DNA of 64,000 nucleotides, taken from assembly GCF_041146395.1 (NCBI RefSeq), contig NC_091000.1, positions 13,592,501-13,656,500 on the forward strand. The letters run 5' to 3'. Below, piece by piece: positions 34,923 through 48,690 of this stretch. A program made the translations under genes and the position numbers. Each line of letters begins with the position of its first letter. The stretch's first letter is position 1. This DNA is from Eulemur rufifrons (Eukaryota; Chordata; Mammalia; Primates; Lemuridae). A model generated the notes under the pieces. That model searched no databases. It saw nothing but the letters and a program-made list of their open reading frames with translations, and had not been told where the DNA came from.

Positions 34923-35250
34923 TATGGGTCAGAGTAGCCTTCATTGCCAATATACATATGGCAATAGATTGTGTTGATTGTTTGTACATGGCTGTAAACA
35001 TGACTTTGAGCCTATAGTCTTTTAATTCTGTTTGAATTTCTTTTGCTTATCAGATATCTCATTTTTTTTTTTTTTGGTATGGATCAGAGCAGTCTTTGTT
35101 CTCAATATGCATAGGAGAATAGATGGGGGAATTTAACTTTTGAATGAGGATCCTAAGAAGCTTGGCCATGCATGGGCACCAACGTGCCTTTTTGCCTGTG
35201 GTCTCATAATTCTGCTTGAATTCTTTTGGTTATCAGGCATCCCATTCTGA
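34923..35250. repeat. Diverged tandem duplication, two units of about 150-170 bp
   Basis: Unit 1 (34923-35065) and unit 2 (35079-35250) share an ordered series of words: tatgggtcagagtagcctt / tatggatcagagcagtctt, then caatagat / gaatagat, then catggctg / catgcatg. The ends are ttttaattctgtttgaattt / cataattctgcttgaattct and gcttatcagatatctcat / ggttatcaggcatcccat. Unit 2 is longer by an insertion in its middle. Identity is roughly two thirds by eye. The family is unknown. Confidence 0.75.
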
Positions 35251-38200
35251 AGAGGAGCAGAGGCAAAATCCCTTTCCCAGCTTTGCCTAAGAATTCTGTG
35301 TAAGTCATTTTATTTTTGGAGATCTGAATTTAAGCACTAAGATCATCTGTAAAACTAGAGGACTAAATTTTAGCTCAGTTAATGTGAGGAGTTGCGCAAA
35401 AGATTTTTCTACTGAATAACTTTAAGCCAAGGAAATGCCATGGTTATTTTGAAATTAATCTATTCACAGGTCACATATTTTCAGAAGAAAGGACACATAG
35501 ATGGTCTAAGTGGTAGGAAAACATTGTAGGATGTTAGTTTTTTTTAGAGATATATTTAAAACACAAGAATAAAAGTATGATGTATATAAAGGTCAGGCAT
35601 CAGATTTTAACCTGAATTTACTTATTTACTTTGAAATGGGACAGTGTGTACCACTCTTTCTGAATAAACTGCCCTAAGTGATCAATATGTCAATGCCCTC
35701 CCCCCGACTGTGTTAAGATTAGAAGTATTCATAAATGCCAAATGATTTTACTTTTCAATTGTAGTCAAGTGATTTAATTCCGGTTGACATTTATCTTTAC
35801 TTATCTTTTCCAATATGTCAACATGCTGCTTTGAGATATTCACGGGAAAACTCCAAGTAGCTTATTTTGTCCTTTGCAGTCCCTGAGTTTAGAAACGTAA
35901 GAATCCACCTCCACCCCTTTTCTGAATAGTTTCTCTAAATTGGCTGCCAGTATATGACAACAACTCAGAGACTCCTCTGCCCCTGTGGGTGGTACAAAAA
36001 ATCATCATGGTCAGTAGGAAGGGCATGATTTATTGTTCATTCTCATAAAACATTAAATCCCTCTCTACATTCCTGAGCTAATGGTGCCTGAAAATGGTCT
36101 TTAGTATTCAGGAACCAAATTATCCACAGCATTTATTCATGTATACTGAGGTCAGAACATACTCAACATCATTTCTAGGAACAGGGAGAAATCATTACCA
36201 CAAATAGTAAAGAAACGAGAATATGAGGCTATTGATTATGTTTATAAGAATATCTAAAAGTATTCTTTTCAATTAGACCAAATTTCCTGATACCTGGAAA
36301 AATTTCCTGAAAAAAGAGCACTATATGACTTTTAAGGAGACTAATAATTTTCCTTTTGAGATTTTATGATGCAAGCTGTTCAAAATATTTATAGATTTTC
36401 CCTCAAGACTATGTGGGTTAGAAGTCAACCACCTGGTAAATGATTCTGTCTTTCTGATGTTATTCCAAAGCCTCATAAGCCAGCGAATCACTCTATTTCT
36501 TTTTGCTTTAAATGGTCACGTGACTTAATATTGCTCCAGCATCTTGCTGTCATGGTGTTCCTTACTTTGATATTGTAATCCTTAAGGATAATTACAGGAT
36601 ACATCTAAATACTTACAACTGCACCTTTTTTCTAAGACAAAGTCATCTGTTCAACTTGATGGTATAATACAAGGAGAATGCCATTGGCTTATATTATGTA
36701 AATCAAAAGCCAAAAGGTTTCCTAATGAAAATAAACCAGATCCCCAATGGATTTTTTTTATCCCCCACCCCCACCAAGAGCAAACCATCCCCAATCCGGC
36801 AAACTGGTATTATTCCCATCCACCAATATTTCAAATATTTTGAAGCAGACTTTTATCTTTGATTGAGTCTAAAGAAGATAATCTAGACTTTCCTGAAAAT
36901 ACATGGAGCATTCCTGTATTGCTTTAGACTGAAGCAGGACACATGGTTTATTCAGTTGATTTATATGGATTCTCCCATCTCCCAACGATCCCACCCCCAA
37001 CTTAGCAACACGTTGGAATTGAAAAGGAATTCTACTTTCCAGGCAGCTTTTCTTTCTTCCTTAAACAGATCCTTCTTTAAGCTGAGAACACCCCACCCCC
37101 CGCCATTGCATTAAACAAGAAAAGACAGACCTGCCTCCTGGCCTAGCTATAGTCCGTGCTGCTGGATTTCAGGGAAAGTGACATTAAAATGGTGTGATGA
37201 TTAGCGTTTCTAAAAAAATCTTTCCTATTATCTTTGGCAGCTTATAGCCCAAAGTGATGGCTGGAGGAAAAGGATGTCTATAAAATGTCACATAATGAAT
37301 TGTGTGACAAATTGCAGAGGGATAACATCCTGATGCAGCCCATTCCTGCTTAGCTCACTGAGACAAATTGTCTCCCTCTTCTCACCATTGCACTGCACAC
37401 AATTCTATTTCGAGGAGAAAATATTTGATCTTAAAGAATCAATTTTAAAAAATTTTATGCTTTGCTAAGTTTCCCACTACTGTTAATTTTAAAATCTTCC
37501 ATTTGAATTTTTATGTATTGATATACAAAAATCATCTGATATCCAAAGAAATTATGTCATCTAATTTAGTTTTGCACATTTCATACTTAAAATGTAAGTG
37601 AAAGTGAGCAGTAGATGCCCTGGTAGGAATAGAGGAGTATCCATGTGTATTTTATTTTTTTAAATTCCAGCTTCTGAAAGGGACTTTGGATCAGTCACCT
37701 CACTTTAAAGGTTAGACATTTGAGGATGAGATAAATGACTGCCCCAAGATTAAATATAATAGTAAACAAGCTGACACAAGATGCTTCTCTCTCTGGACTC
37801 TTGGCAAACAATAGGCATCCTCCGTTATGGAGACTTAATATGTCATTTGAAATAATCAGGACCATTCCCTTCAAAACATTACAGTCCGGTGCTTAATTGA
37901 GTGCTCAATCATAGGAGGCAGGGTTAGGGAAAAGAACGAAATACCAGGAGACAGTGTGGTAGAAGACTAAACTGTCTGATGGGTAAAACAGGAGCTATTA
38001 ACAGAATCATGTAGCTATTCTTCTAAGGCTAATAGAGAAATACTGGTTGCTTATGACAAGGATTCCTTTTGCCCAATTACTGCGCAAGTCCAAATGCAAA
38101 GTGTTACTCAGATTTTCTAAGTCCAGACCAATAGCTATTGTTATTTTTTCTGAATACCTCAGAATTTTAAGTTAATAGGTATGTTTATTTTAAATTATTT

Positions 38201-39088
38201 TCATGGTAATTTTTTTGGTGAAATGACTACAGTTAAATAATCCTGCTTATTGTTAATTAACTATTAAAGAAACAGCCATTTTTCTTCTGATTGAATGCAC
38301 CTGTTTCCTGAACACCTGAAATAATATTTATATAACTTAGCATTGTGAAAGTTTGTTGTTGTGTACTGTCAGTATTATTATAAACTTGTGTTTATATATG
38401 TCTCAGATCTACAATGGTGAAACCCCACCTGCCATGTGGAATTTGAATTTTGGAGATGTGTAGAGTTTTTCTCTAATTTGTTCTTTTAATCTTAAAATTT
38501 AAATAATACATTGCTTACAAAGTTTATCCAGAGTGAAAATGAATCTTAAATCACCTCATGTATACCTTAAGGTAATTTGACTCATTTTAAACAATCCAAA
38601 AAAGGAAATAATGGGCCAATGGGGGAAAATACTGTCTTTGAAGAAAACACTTTAAATTTATTAAAAATTGAAAACTCTTGAGATTTCTGTTGAACAGTGG
38701 ACACTTTATTATACTATTCTTGTGGACATAATGAAAATATGTACTAAACGTGAAAGTGTTAGGTAGAATCATAAGTGAACGGAAACTCATTTTTGGGAGT
38801 GCCTTTTTCTGGCTGTTTGCCTTTAACATTTTTATTTTAGGGAAAAAATAGAGTGGCATGCTTACTGATTCTACAAAAGGAATACACACGAGAGAAGAAT
38901 AGGTAGAAAGACGATTTTGAGGCTGAATTAAACTTTAACAGGGATACATATGAAATCTTGCAACTTGGCTAAACTAAATTTCATGATTAGGTTGAAGAGA
39001 TTGTGCTTCTCAAAAATTTATACAAAATAAGTGTAGGGGTTTCAGCAGACCGTGAGCTCAGTGGGATATAATTGTTCAAAAAATATAA

Positions 39089-39455
<367 letters not shown>

Positions 39456-41037
39456 GATCCCATTTTAATGGTCATATTGGGTCCCAGTTGCCGCACTTGT
39501 AAAATTTCTTCCTTATATGTTGTCCACAAGCCAGACTGGCATGAACTGGAGTCTCTACCCAGGCTGTGGAGGCTGTCACTGCCTGCTGAAGGGGAGGCCA
39601 GGTGAGGTCACAGAGCCATATGGGGGAAGCACCTTGGTCAACTGCCAGGTGGGTATTATTAGTAGCAAGAAGGAAAATCATTGACATGTACTCAAGGGTT
39701 TTTGTTGTTGTTGTTTTGCTTTTTTCATTCCAGGGAACTCATCTGAGTGGCCCTTAGAGCTAATGCTCTCAAATAACCCAAATTTATATTTTGAATTGAC
39801 AAGAAGACACCATGGTTGTCAATTGCAACTAGAAGCTTCAATTTTCCCTTAAGATGTACCTGAATTTAAGGAACATGACATCCAAATGAGACTTTCTCAA
39901 TGCTGGGTTTTTAACAGTCTGGTTTACTACTCTCATCAGGAAGAATGAAACTAGTCCATTCTAGAAGCAAGTGTTTTAAGATCTTTGAATTGTACAACAA
40001 ACTGGGATTTGATATCTATTGCCCGTTTGTTCAGCAAAATTCCAACCCAAATGACCTCACTTCTAGTTCTTACCCAAGGCACATGTTCCCAGCATTCTTC
40101 AATTTTTATACCTAATATAGTCCTTCATACCCTGCCACTATTTAAAGCTAAAACTTTCACTCAATCCACCAAAAATAGGCAAGGAAAACAACACACAAAT
40201 TTATACCTAAACTGTAGAGAACAGTGAAATTTATTTGAACAAAGTTTTTAACGTTTCATGACACCCTTACTTATATGACATGGTAGCTAAATCTAGAAAT
40301 GGTTGGAACAGTCTTTAAGAAGATTGGAGGGCATATTTTCACATACATAATTAAATCTTATTTAATCTGATCTTTATTAGCCATTTTCTCTTTTTTAGAT
40401 GTAGCAAAAAACTCTCAACTTTCTTCCATTTATCCTGGACCTTTGCAGCTCTTGGAAAAGCAGAAGAGATTTGCTCTTAACTTCCCAACTGCATGAGGAC
40501 ATGAACTTTTCCAGGGCAGCCTGGGTTCATCTCCAAGGTAGGCTGCTACTGAGGCCAGGGGTCATAAGTAACCCTACAGACCCAACCTTCTTCTTGTTCA
40601 CATGGACTCTAGCCAGGCACTCAGAGGCTGTAATACTTCAGGTCTACAGGAGGAGAATGTGTCTGCCTAGACATCCCCATGGCAGGAATCTGATACACAC
40701 TGACTCCACTGCCATATTGTCTTTTAAAATGGAGAGTAAAAGCATTTCCTCATCTATGTCGCAGTATATTTGGTAATGAAAACCCAGAAACTGTGTTGTA
40801 ACCATGTGTTACACTGAGTGATTCTAGCTGAACATGCTTGAGGGAAATGATCATTTTTATACAGTACATAGAAAATTTCCAGTCTGAATATTATTGTTTG
40901 GATGTTGGCTGTCTGTCTTTCCTGTTTCAGGGTTGAGGGTAAGAAAATGTCACTCACATTGGGTAGGGGCAAAAGAAAATTGATGGGCCAAAAAATTAGC
41001 AACTTTCTTTTTTGTGGGATTTGCAATCTACACACAT

Positions 41038-41458
41038 TGTCTTAGTCCACTTGTGTTGCTATAAAGGAATACCTGAGGCTGGGTAATTTATAAAGAAAAG
41101 AGGTTTGTTTGGCTCACAGTTCTGTGGGCTGTAGGAGAAGCATGGTGCCAGCATCTGCTCAGCTTCTGGTGAGGGCCTCAGGCAGTTTCCACTGCTGTGC
41201 AGAGATCACACGGCAAGAGAGGAAGCTAGAGAAAGGGGGAAAGTGCCAGGCTCTTTTTAACAACCTGGTCTCAGGGGCACCTTGCATGGTAACTAATAGC
41301 ATGAGAACTCACTCTCCCTCTCCCAGGGAGGGCATTAATCTATTCATGAGGGATCCGCCCCCATGACCCAAACACCCCCAAGAAAGCTCCACCTCCACCA
41401 TTGGAGATCACATTTCAACATGAGATTTGGAGGAGTCAAATATCCAAACCATAGAGCA
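41038..41458 (-). repeat. Solo LTR of an MST-type ERVL-MaLR element, minus strand
   Basis: On the plus strand it starts tgtcttagtccacttgtgt and ends tatccaaaccatagagca. In between are the typical phrases 'aaggaatacctgaggctggg', 'ggatccgcccccatgaccca' and 'cacatttcaacatgagattt', which are the reverse of an MSTA/MSTB LTR as I know it. No internal retroviral region lies on either side, so it is a solo LTR. A CACAT word at each border may be the target duplication. MaLR promoters can act in tissues such as placenta and germline; no activity is implied here. Confidence 0.85.
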
Positions 41459-41714
41459 CATTAATAACTATTATAGGATGTGACAGAGTCAGGGTTCAAC
41501 AATTAGGTTTTAGGGAACTTTCAGGAACATGCTCTTTACATTACATTTTTTCTGGTACTAAAGTGGGTATCAGTATCAATCCCTGCATGTGAAGGTGTGC
41601 TTGGGCAAATCACTTCTATGAGTCTGAGTTTTCAAATTTAAAAACACGAAAGACTTGATTTAAAATACACAAGCATATAAGGCCTTTTGGTAGTCTGAAA
41701 TTTTGCAAAATCTA

Positions 41715-41800
41715 TAAAAGGTTATAGTTAGTCAACAAATATTTATTGAACTTTAATGTGCAAACCACGGTGCTTACTATCAGGATTGTATATATGGAGC
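41715..41800. repeat. Ancient interspersed repeat trace
   Basis: 'agtcaacaaatatttattga', followed by 'gtgcaaaccacggtgcttac', matches the common 'caacaaatatttattgagcac...gtgccaggcactgtgct' ancient repeat motif. It is too short and eroded to name the family. Confidence 0.4.
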
Positions 41801-43535
41801 AGAACTGGAAGTCAATATTTTTAATGGTTCATTTGCATATTAAAATTCAGAAGAAAGAGACTGTTATCTGTATTTCTGATAGCAGCAGCACTAGGTAGGA
41901 TATGTATTTAACATGAGTCCAAGCCATCATCCAAGGCTGTCTTCCTCATAGCTGCCTAGTTTACTTAACTCCAGAAATAAGATCCAGAGAATTATCTATG
42001 TACAACATGTCTTCCCATATTATCTCAAGTGCCTTTGCACTGAGAATCTCAATTTTAGAATTTGATCATTCCTAAAATAAGATCCACTTTGCAAATGTAC
42101 ACCAAAACAAACAGACAAAGCTTCAGTCCAAAAATTATCATTACCTTTTTAAAGCTTGTTTTCATCATGGGTTTTGAAAGGGACATTGAGGATGACAAGA
42201 ATTATTGATTTTTTTTTTGTATTCTATTAGAATTTACGATAAAAAAGGTCTTTAAAACATAAACTACCAATGCAGTTTGGTATTCCAAATGCTACATTCT
42301 TTTGCATAGTTCCTACTTTAAAGTCTGTTGACTTTTGACTAAAAACTATAAGCACATTGTATTCCTAACCAATGTTTTCATCACATTTTCTTATTGGCTG
42401 AATCAGTCATGTTATCACTTGCTAAATTACAACAGCATGGGAAGTACGATGACATTTCAAATTATTTTTCATGTGGATTACTGTTGTTCCCTGCTTTGGT
42501 TACTGTTGAACATTTTGGCATCAGGCTCACAAACAATTGCCAAAGTCTATGACCCACAAAAGCTTCAATCAGCCTGCTCCTGATTTCAGAAGTTTTAGAA
42601 TGTTTATTTAACATAAACTATAATTTAATATGCCTATTCTACTGTGTGATAAATGTACTATTAAAATGATTGAGAAGGACAATCTGAATTAGAAAGAAGT
42701 ATGAATTATGAAATGTTTATGAAGAAACAATTTATTTTCCTTCAAAAATATAGATTAACTCTAGGCCCAGGAAATAATGCCAGAAATGAATCCTTCGTCT
42801 TGGTTTAATGAATACATAAGAATGATTTATAAATATAACATCAATTTATATGCAGTAAATGCTTTAAAAAGGCTAATTTTAGTATTTATGCTAACATTTT
42901 GCTTAAAAATCTAGCTTTTAATATCCTCAAAAGTAAAGGCAGCCTAGACTCTCACTGAATTATTCCAATTTCTAAATTGGCATGTCTAAGTTATAATTCA
43001 AACATATCTCATATTTATTTTCCATTTCATGTTCAGTTCATGATATTCCCCTCTCCCCAAACTTCACCCCATTTTTCCAGCATTTCCCACTTCAAAGAGT
43101 GGTATCATTCATTCATTATTTAATTCATTAATCAAAAAGTTTGAGAGCTTCAGGCATTGTGTAAGCCACAACCTGGGGTTCACCCGGGTCATTTCCCTCT
43201 CCCTCGACTCTATATGTTTTGAGAAGTGAAACTAGAAACATTTAGCTCTGGAATAGGGTAATATGCTCCTATCTACAGTTCCTTTGGCCAAGAGACTTGG
43301 GTATAAGAGAGAAGCATTTCCAGTCCTTTTGGTTTTACACATGTCAGATACATAGATCAGGCACAGAGTGGGGGATTTGGGAATGTATGACCAGCTCAGG
43401 CTGGTGCAGGGGCTGGTACTGCTGCTTCATGTTCCCATGACAGCAGTGAACACTGCATGGATGATCTTCCAGTGGTATACTGGTAGGGGCAGAGGATGGA
43501 CAAAAGTGGGAGAAAAAGCAGTATGTGCATGCACA

Positions 43536-43562
43536 CACACACGTGTGCACAGCACACACACA
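43536..43562. repeat. (CA)n-rich microsatellite
   Basis: Interrupted CA/GT dinucleotide tract (cacacacacacgtgtgcaca), which also creates spurious Cys/His/Val-rich open frames on both strands. Confidence 0.8.
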
Positions 43563-44907
43563 GTCTGTGTTCCCTGCCTTGTTTTCTCAAAGGCCACTTG
43601 TTGGTGAAGATTTTTATCTTCCTGGCTCAGTATATGACCAACTACAAGTTGGCAGATGGTAAAGCCTCAAAGAAATAGCCATATCACTTTTGTCCATATT
43701 TGTTATCCAATCCTCCCCTTTCCTCAGCAAAAGACACTTTAGGAATACGCTCTTTGAGATGGATTATTTAAATACTGGACATGTTCATTACAAAAGTAAT
43801 TTAAAGTTTAATATTAATACAGTCTTTATGCATACACTACTGGGATTTTTTTCTCAGCTTTTTTTCACAGCTACACTCTCAGCCCCTAACAATATCTAAT
43901 ACGTAGTGTTTACTCAGTAAATATTTATAGAATGAAGATGTTATCATTTACAGACATGATGGAATGATTGCTGTTGTACAATAGTTTGTCAGGGAGACAG
44001 AACAGGGAAAGAAGCTTGAAGATTCCTGTCATTTGCCCATTACATTCCACCCCTTGGCTCTTACTAGCTACCTGGGGCCTCCTTCCAAGTTCTTGCTGGG
44101 CATCTTGATGTAATGGTGTCCCTAGATGTTTACAATGTCTTCTGGCATATGTCTCTGAGGACTCCCTAGAGGATTTAGAAGTATCAGGCTAAAAAAATCT
44201 ATCCTCATTCCTGAAAACCACTGATCAATGTTGAAATTAATGGAGCCAATATTTTGGCAGTTGGCAAGATGGTTTTGTTTGAAGTGTGAAGTGCCTTTAA
44301 GAAGTTATTTTGGAGTTTTGACTACTAGCAGTAGTCATGAAAATGCTATGCTTACAACAGTGATTTGATCAATTCTAAATCACTGAGTTATAACATACAT
44401 TTTAAACAAAAGCATCTTTACTGTTGAATCTTAAACATTGACATCACCTGTGATTTAGTTTTTCCAAGAGAAGACTAATAAAAATATTCATTTTAGAAAA
44501 ACCCTCAGTGCATAAGCTGTTTATATCCATCATACTACTCCATATCCCAACCAAAATCAGATCCACAAAAAGAAAACAAGCAATGCCTTGATTCTTTTAT
44601 CTTTTAATTATTTGTAATATAACATAAGTGAAATTGACTGTAGCAATGGAAATTGATTGTTGTGACTTTGAGGGAGGTGTGTCTGAAGGATACACAACTG
44701 CATAAATAATAGTCCTTGGTGCATGACAAAGTCATGCATATTCCCTCCCCTTCCCTTCTATCACTAAACATCTACACACTCACCATTTAAAGCAAAAGGT
44801 AGACCTTTATGAGAACTTATGTCTAACCAGATATAAAGCACATAACGGCATCTGTTTACTTTGCGAGGATCAAAGTCATCATCAGAATCACCCTTCATGG
44901 CTCCATG

Positions 44908-45330
44908 AATTTTTTTTTATTTCAGCATATTATGGGGGTACAAAAATTTAGGTTACATATATTGCTCTTGCTTCCCCCTCCCCACCCCAAGTCAGAGCTT
45001 CAAGTGTGTCCATCCCCTAGACAGTGTGCATCACACTCATTATGTATGTATACACCCATCTGCCCCCCCATCTGCCCGACACCTGATTAATGTTATTCCT
45101 AAATGTGCTCTTAGGTGATGATCAGTGAAACCAATTTGATGGTGAGTACATGTGGTGCTTATTTTTCATTCTTGGGATACTTCACTTAGTAGAATGGGTT
45201 CCAGCTCGATCCAGGAAAATACAAGAGGTGCTATATCACCATTGTTTCTTATAGCTGAGTAATACTCCATGGTATACATATACCACTTTATTAATCCACT
45301 CATGCTTTGATGGGCATCCTGATTCTGAAC
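44908..45330 (-). repeat. 5'-truncated L1 3' end, minus strand
   Basis: On the plus strand it begins with tttttttttatttcagcata and 'ttatgggggtacaaaaattt', the reverse of an L1 3' end. It runs to 'agctgagtaatactccatgg' and 'tccactcatgctttgatggg', the reverse of the last ORF2 codons (YTMEYYSA motif, readable on the minus strand near 45260). The 5' truncation falls inside the end of ORF2, so it is an inactive fragment. Confidence 0.9.
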
Positions 45331-46539
45331 AATTAGTCTCAAGAGGAAGAAGAATGAACGCTCAGAAGGGTGAGTCATATTTTAGTTATAATCACAGGAA
45401 CACTCAACAATGAAATCATTTTATTTAGCTGAATGAATTTTATAAAAAGTAAATTACTTCATATACATTTGGTATAAGGCGAATTAGGTATTTTGAGTTT
45501 TCCCTTGAATTATCTCATCTATTATTTTCACCCCTCATCATGCCTGCTTCCATTGGTCACCCATCCCAGAGCTCTCCTGGTCATGCTATTAGTAATAAAA
45601 CAGGAAATTGGGAAGAAATGTGGTTCTGATAACCTTCATGCCATTAAGGCAAGGGGAAAAGGTCTCACAAAAGGTAATACTTGAAAAGTGAGCATCTTTC
45701 TAAGATATGAGTGAAATGTTTTCAAGACAGTTTAACGCCATCTTTATCATTGCTTTTATAGTCTACTGTCTTTTAAAATATGCATTAGAATATTATTTCT
45801 GGATCTCCAATCTTTAGCTACATCTACTTCCATATGTGAATGTATGTATGTATCTCTCTCTTTCTCTTTTTCTCCATACAGATTTTCAATATATATCAAT
45901 ACTTAAAATACGTCAGAGATGATTTTGTATAAACTTGAATCCTTCTTCCTTTGTCAAAAATTTCAATTCAGCTCTTGTGAACCAGAGAGCTCTTCAACAT
46001 TTTTTAATTAATAAAAGGCAACTAAATTTACAATAAATGAACTTATATTTTGCTGAAATTAAATGGCAGATTTCAAAGAAAGACTAATCTTTGATATTAG
46101 GGTAGAAATAATTATTGGTGACTTTTTTCCTCCAATTTTCCAAGTGTTGGTAATGCATTTTGTTACTTTAAAAATGCATTTTTGTTACTTTCTGAATGAA
46201 ATAAAATAGCACACAAGTAAATCATAGCCTGCATATTGTATTTAACACCTTACATTAAAAAAAATGCATCCCTGTGATAGGGCAGAAAAATTGACCTACT
46301 CTTCCCTAAACATAAACCTTCATGCTCCCTTTAATACCTTTCATAATCTCAAAATCTTATTGTCCGTATCTAGCCCCCACTCATTTGCTTGAAGTTAGTT
46401 CAAGCCCCCCCTACCTCCCCACCCCCCGGACACCCCCGCACGTGGACATCACTGCACAGTGCTGTTCCTCTGACTGGATCACAAACACTTACATTTCTGA
46501 CGTCACTCAACCTTGTATGTGCATTGTCTTAAGGGGAGA

Positions 46540-46600
46540 GACAAAGTCACTCAAAGTTTGGGGCCTCAGTTTCCTCATCTGTACAATGGGGGGCACCAGA
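46540..46600 (+). repeat. MIR core fragment
   Basis: 'ggggcctcagtttcctcatc' followed by 'tgtacaatggggggc' is the MIR core; little else of the element survives. Confidence 0.6.
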
Positions 46601-48129
46601 CAACTAAATTATGTTAATCCGACGTCTGTAACTCTTCTTCCCAAGGCTGAAAGTCCCTAGTAATATTTTAGCTTGGCTTTCACTAAACTTCCCTAACTCA
46701 GAGATCTTCCAACCTAAAGGAGGAGATACAGCGTGCTCCCGTACAGAACAAGGCTGTGGATGCCTTGTTGCTCCTCCTCTTGGGGCATAAAATAGCACTC
46801 TAGTGGCCAAGAGGCAGGAAAGTGTTCAAACTGACTCAAAGTTCAAAGTGTTCAAACTTGTTACTTTTGTGATTTAAAAAAAAAAAATCAATCGACTATG
46901 TCTGAACACTTAGGCTTTATATTCGATCTGCACTGACCCCACATTTTCCAGATGGCTTGAATGTGTTTCCCCCTATTTGCTACTTAGGTTCTTCTTTCCC
47001 ACATGATGCCAGTGTTTGTAGCATGGTCATTAGAGGCCAGTGCTGAAATGGTTTTTGTTTTTTGTTTTCTGTATGAGCTACACAGTTGCTTTCATGCTGT
47101 AGGAGCGGGAGCTCCTGTCTTACACCAGTTTCAGAGCTTGTGTCACGTATGAGCCGTGGCTGCTGGTGGCAAAAGAAGAGCACAGGTCAGCCCACTGCCC
47201 ACGCTGCACAGGAGGCGAGTGGCGCATGGTCAGGGGACGCACAGAGGTGCGCCCCATGGGGCGTAGAGAACCCAGCTTTACGGGAAAGCACTGTGTGCTT
47301 TCGCGGATGCACAACCAAGTCATAGCTCTATCAGGAAACTGCAAATAAACACGTCCAAATCACAAAGATCCTATTAATTAGGTATTTGGACTAATTGTAA
47401 ACCAACTTACTGCCTTCTGTAATTAAATAAGATAGTAATTTTATAAAAGAACCAGACAACATTTTAAGGCAGATTTTTAGTTCCCAAGTTCAATTAAAGC
47501 AATTTATAGGAATGTATAGGTTTAACCAAAGTTTCACATCTCACGGTCTCTTGCTGTACAGCATCATCCAAGTGAGCTCTAAGGGTCAGAGCGTCCACAA
47601 AAATTGCAGAGCAAGTGAAGCACATCTTTGATGTCCAACCGTCTCTTTTCTGTGTTTTCACTTCCCATCATCTTTTTGCATTATTTTCCACAATAACAAA
47701 ATCTGTTCTACATCCCTCCCCATCAAAATTCCAACATGCTGGGGTTTAGGCGATCATACCTGAGGCAACTGCAGAGGAACATAAGCATTGTTTGAAAGAG
47801 GAGCAGTTTCACCTCAATTATAGCTTTGAGGATTCCTAAATTTACTTCTCAAGCTCTGAGCTCTCCTCAAAATGCCAGACTGGGCGTATCAGCTGCCTAC
47901 TCACCACGCCCACTTGGACGTCCAACACGCACATTGACCTGACCTCTCAGCGCTCCCCAGCACCCAGCCTCTCCTCTGTGGGTGTTTTGTTTCTCTGTAA
48001 ACAGCATCGCCATTTTAGTTGTCTAGCCCCAAAACATTGACATCATATTTGACTCACTCAATTCCTCTTATTATCCTCATTTATGAGCAAATCCTACTGT
48101 TTCCTTCTTCAAAATATATCCAGAACACA

Positions 48130-48690
48130 AAAGCTTTTCATCACTTTCTCTGCTACCATCTCACATCTTGGTCTAAGTCTGAACTATTTCAGTGGCCTTG
48201 TGATTGGTCTTCCATCCCTCACTTAGATCACCTGTGTTCTGCTGTTCCCAAAATATTCAGGGTGATGCCTCTAACATCTGTGAGGGATCACGCATTCTCC
48301 TGTTCGATATCCACCGATGGCCTCCCATCTCCCACCCTTATGCCTGCCCGCAGGGTCCTCCATGTCCTGGGCCCTCACTGCTGCTCCTCTCCCTCCTTGC
48401 TCACTGTCCTAGGCTCAATGACCGCCACACTGCTCCCTGGACATGCCAAGCCCACAGCCGTCCCGGTCTCTGCCCCTTCCTGGAACACTTCCTCTCTCCA
48501 TCCCCAGCTCTGCCCTTTAGTTCTTCAGGGTCATGCTCAAAGGCCGCCTCATCAGAGAGAGCCTTTTCAACCCTCCCACATAAAACGCCCTCCTCAGTAT
48601 GGCCGTTGCCCCTGAAAAGTTTTTCTGCAGACCACTTCTTATCACCTCTCGTCTTCCATGTTTGCATCTTATCTCTTTCCACTCATCAGG
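48130..48690. repeat. L2-like LINE 3' fragment
   Basis: Pyrimidine-rich, diverged sequence. Its phrases ('ccaccgatggcctcccatct', 'cctgggccctcactgctgct', 'ccttcctggaacacttcctc', 'agttcttcagggtcatgctc') follow the L2-type 3'-end order, including the 'cctggaacac...' and '...caaggtcatgctcaaa...' blocks. This explains the two long overlapping open frames on the plus strand here. Confidence 0.6.

Noticed and set aside
43344..43678. Cys/His/Val-rich frames on both strands
   Set aside because: They are produced by the CA/GT dinucleotide repeat at 43536-43562.
48019..48615. 198- and 164-codon overlapping plus-strand frames
   Set aside because: They fall in pyrimidine-rich L2-like sequence, where few stops occur by composition. 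Two overlapping long frames in different phases are typical of that.
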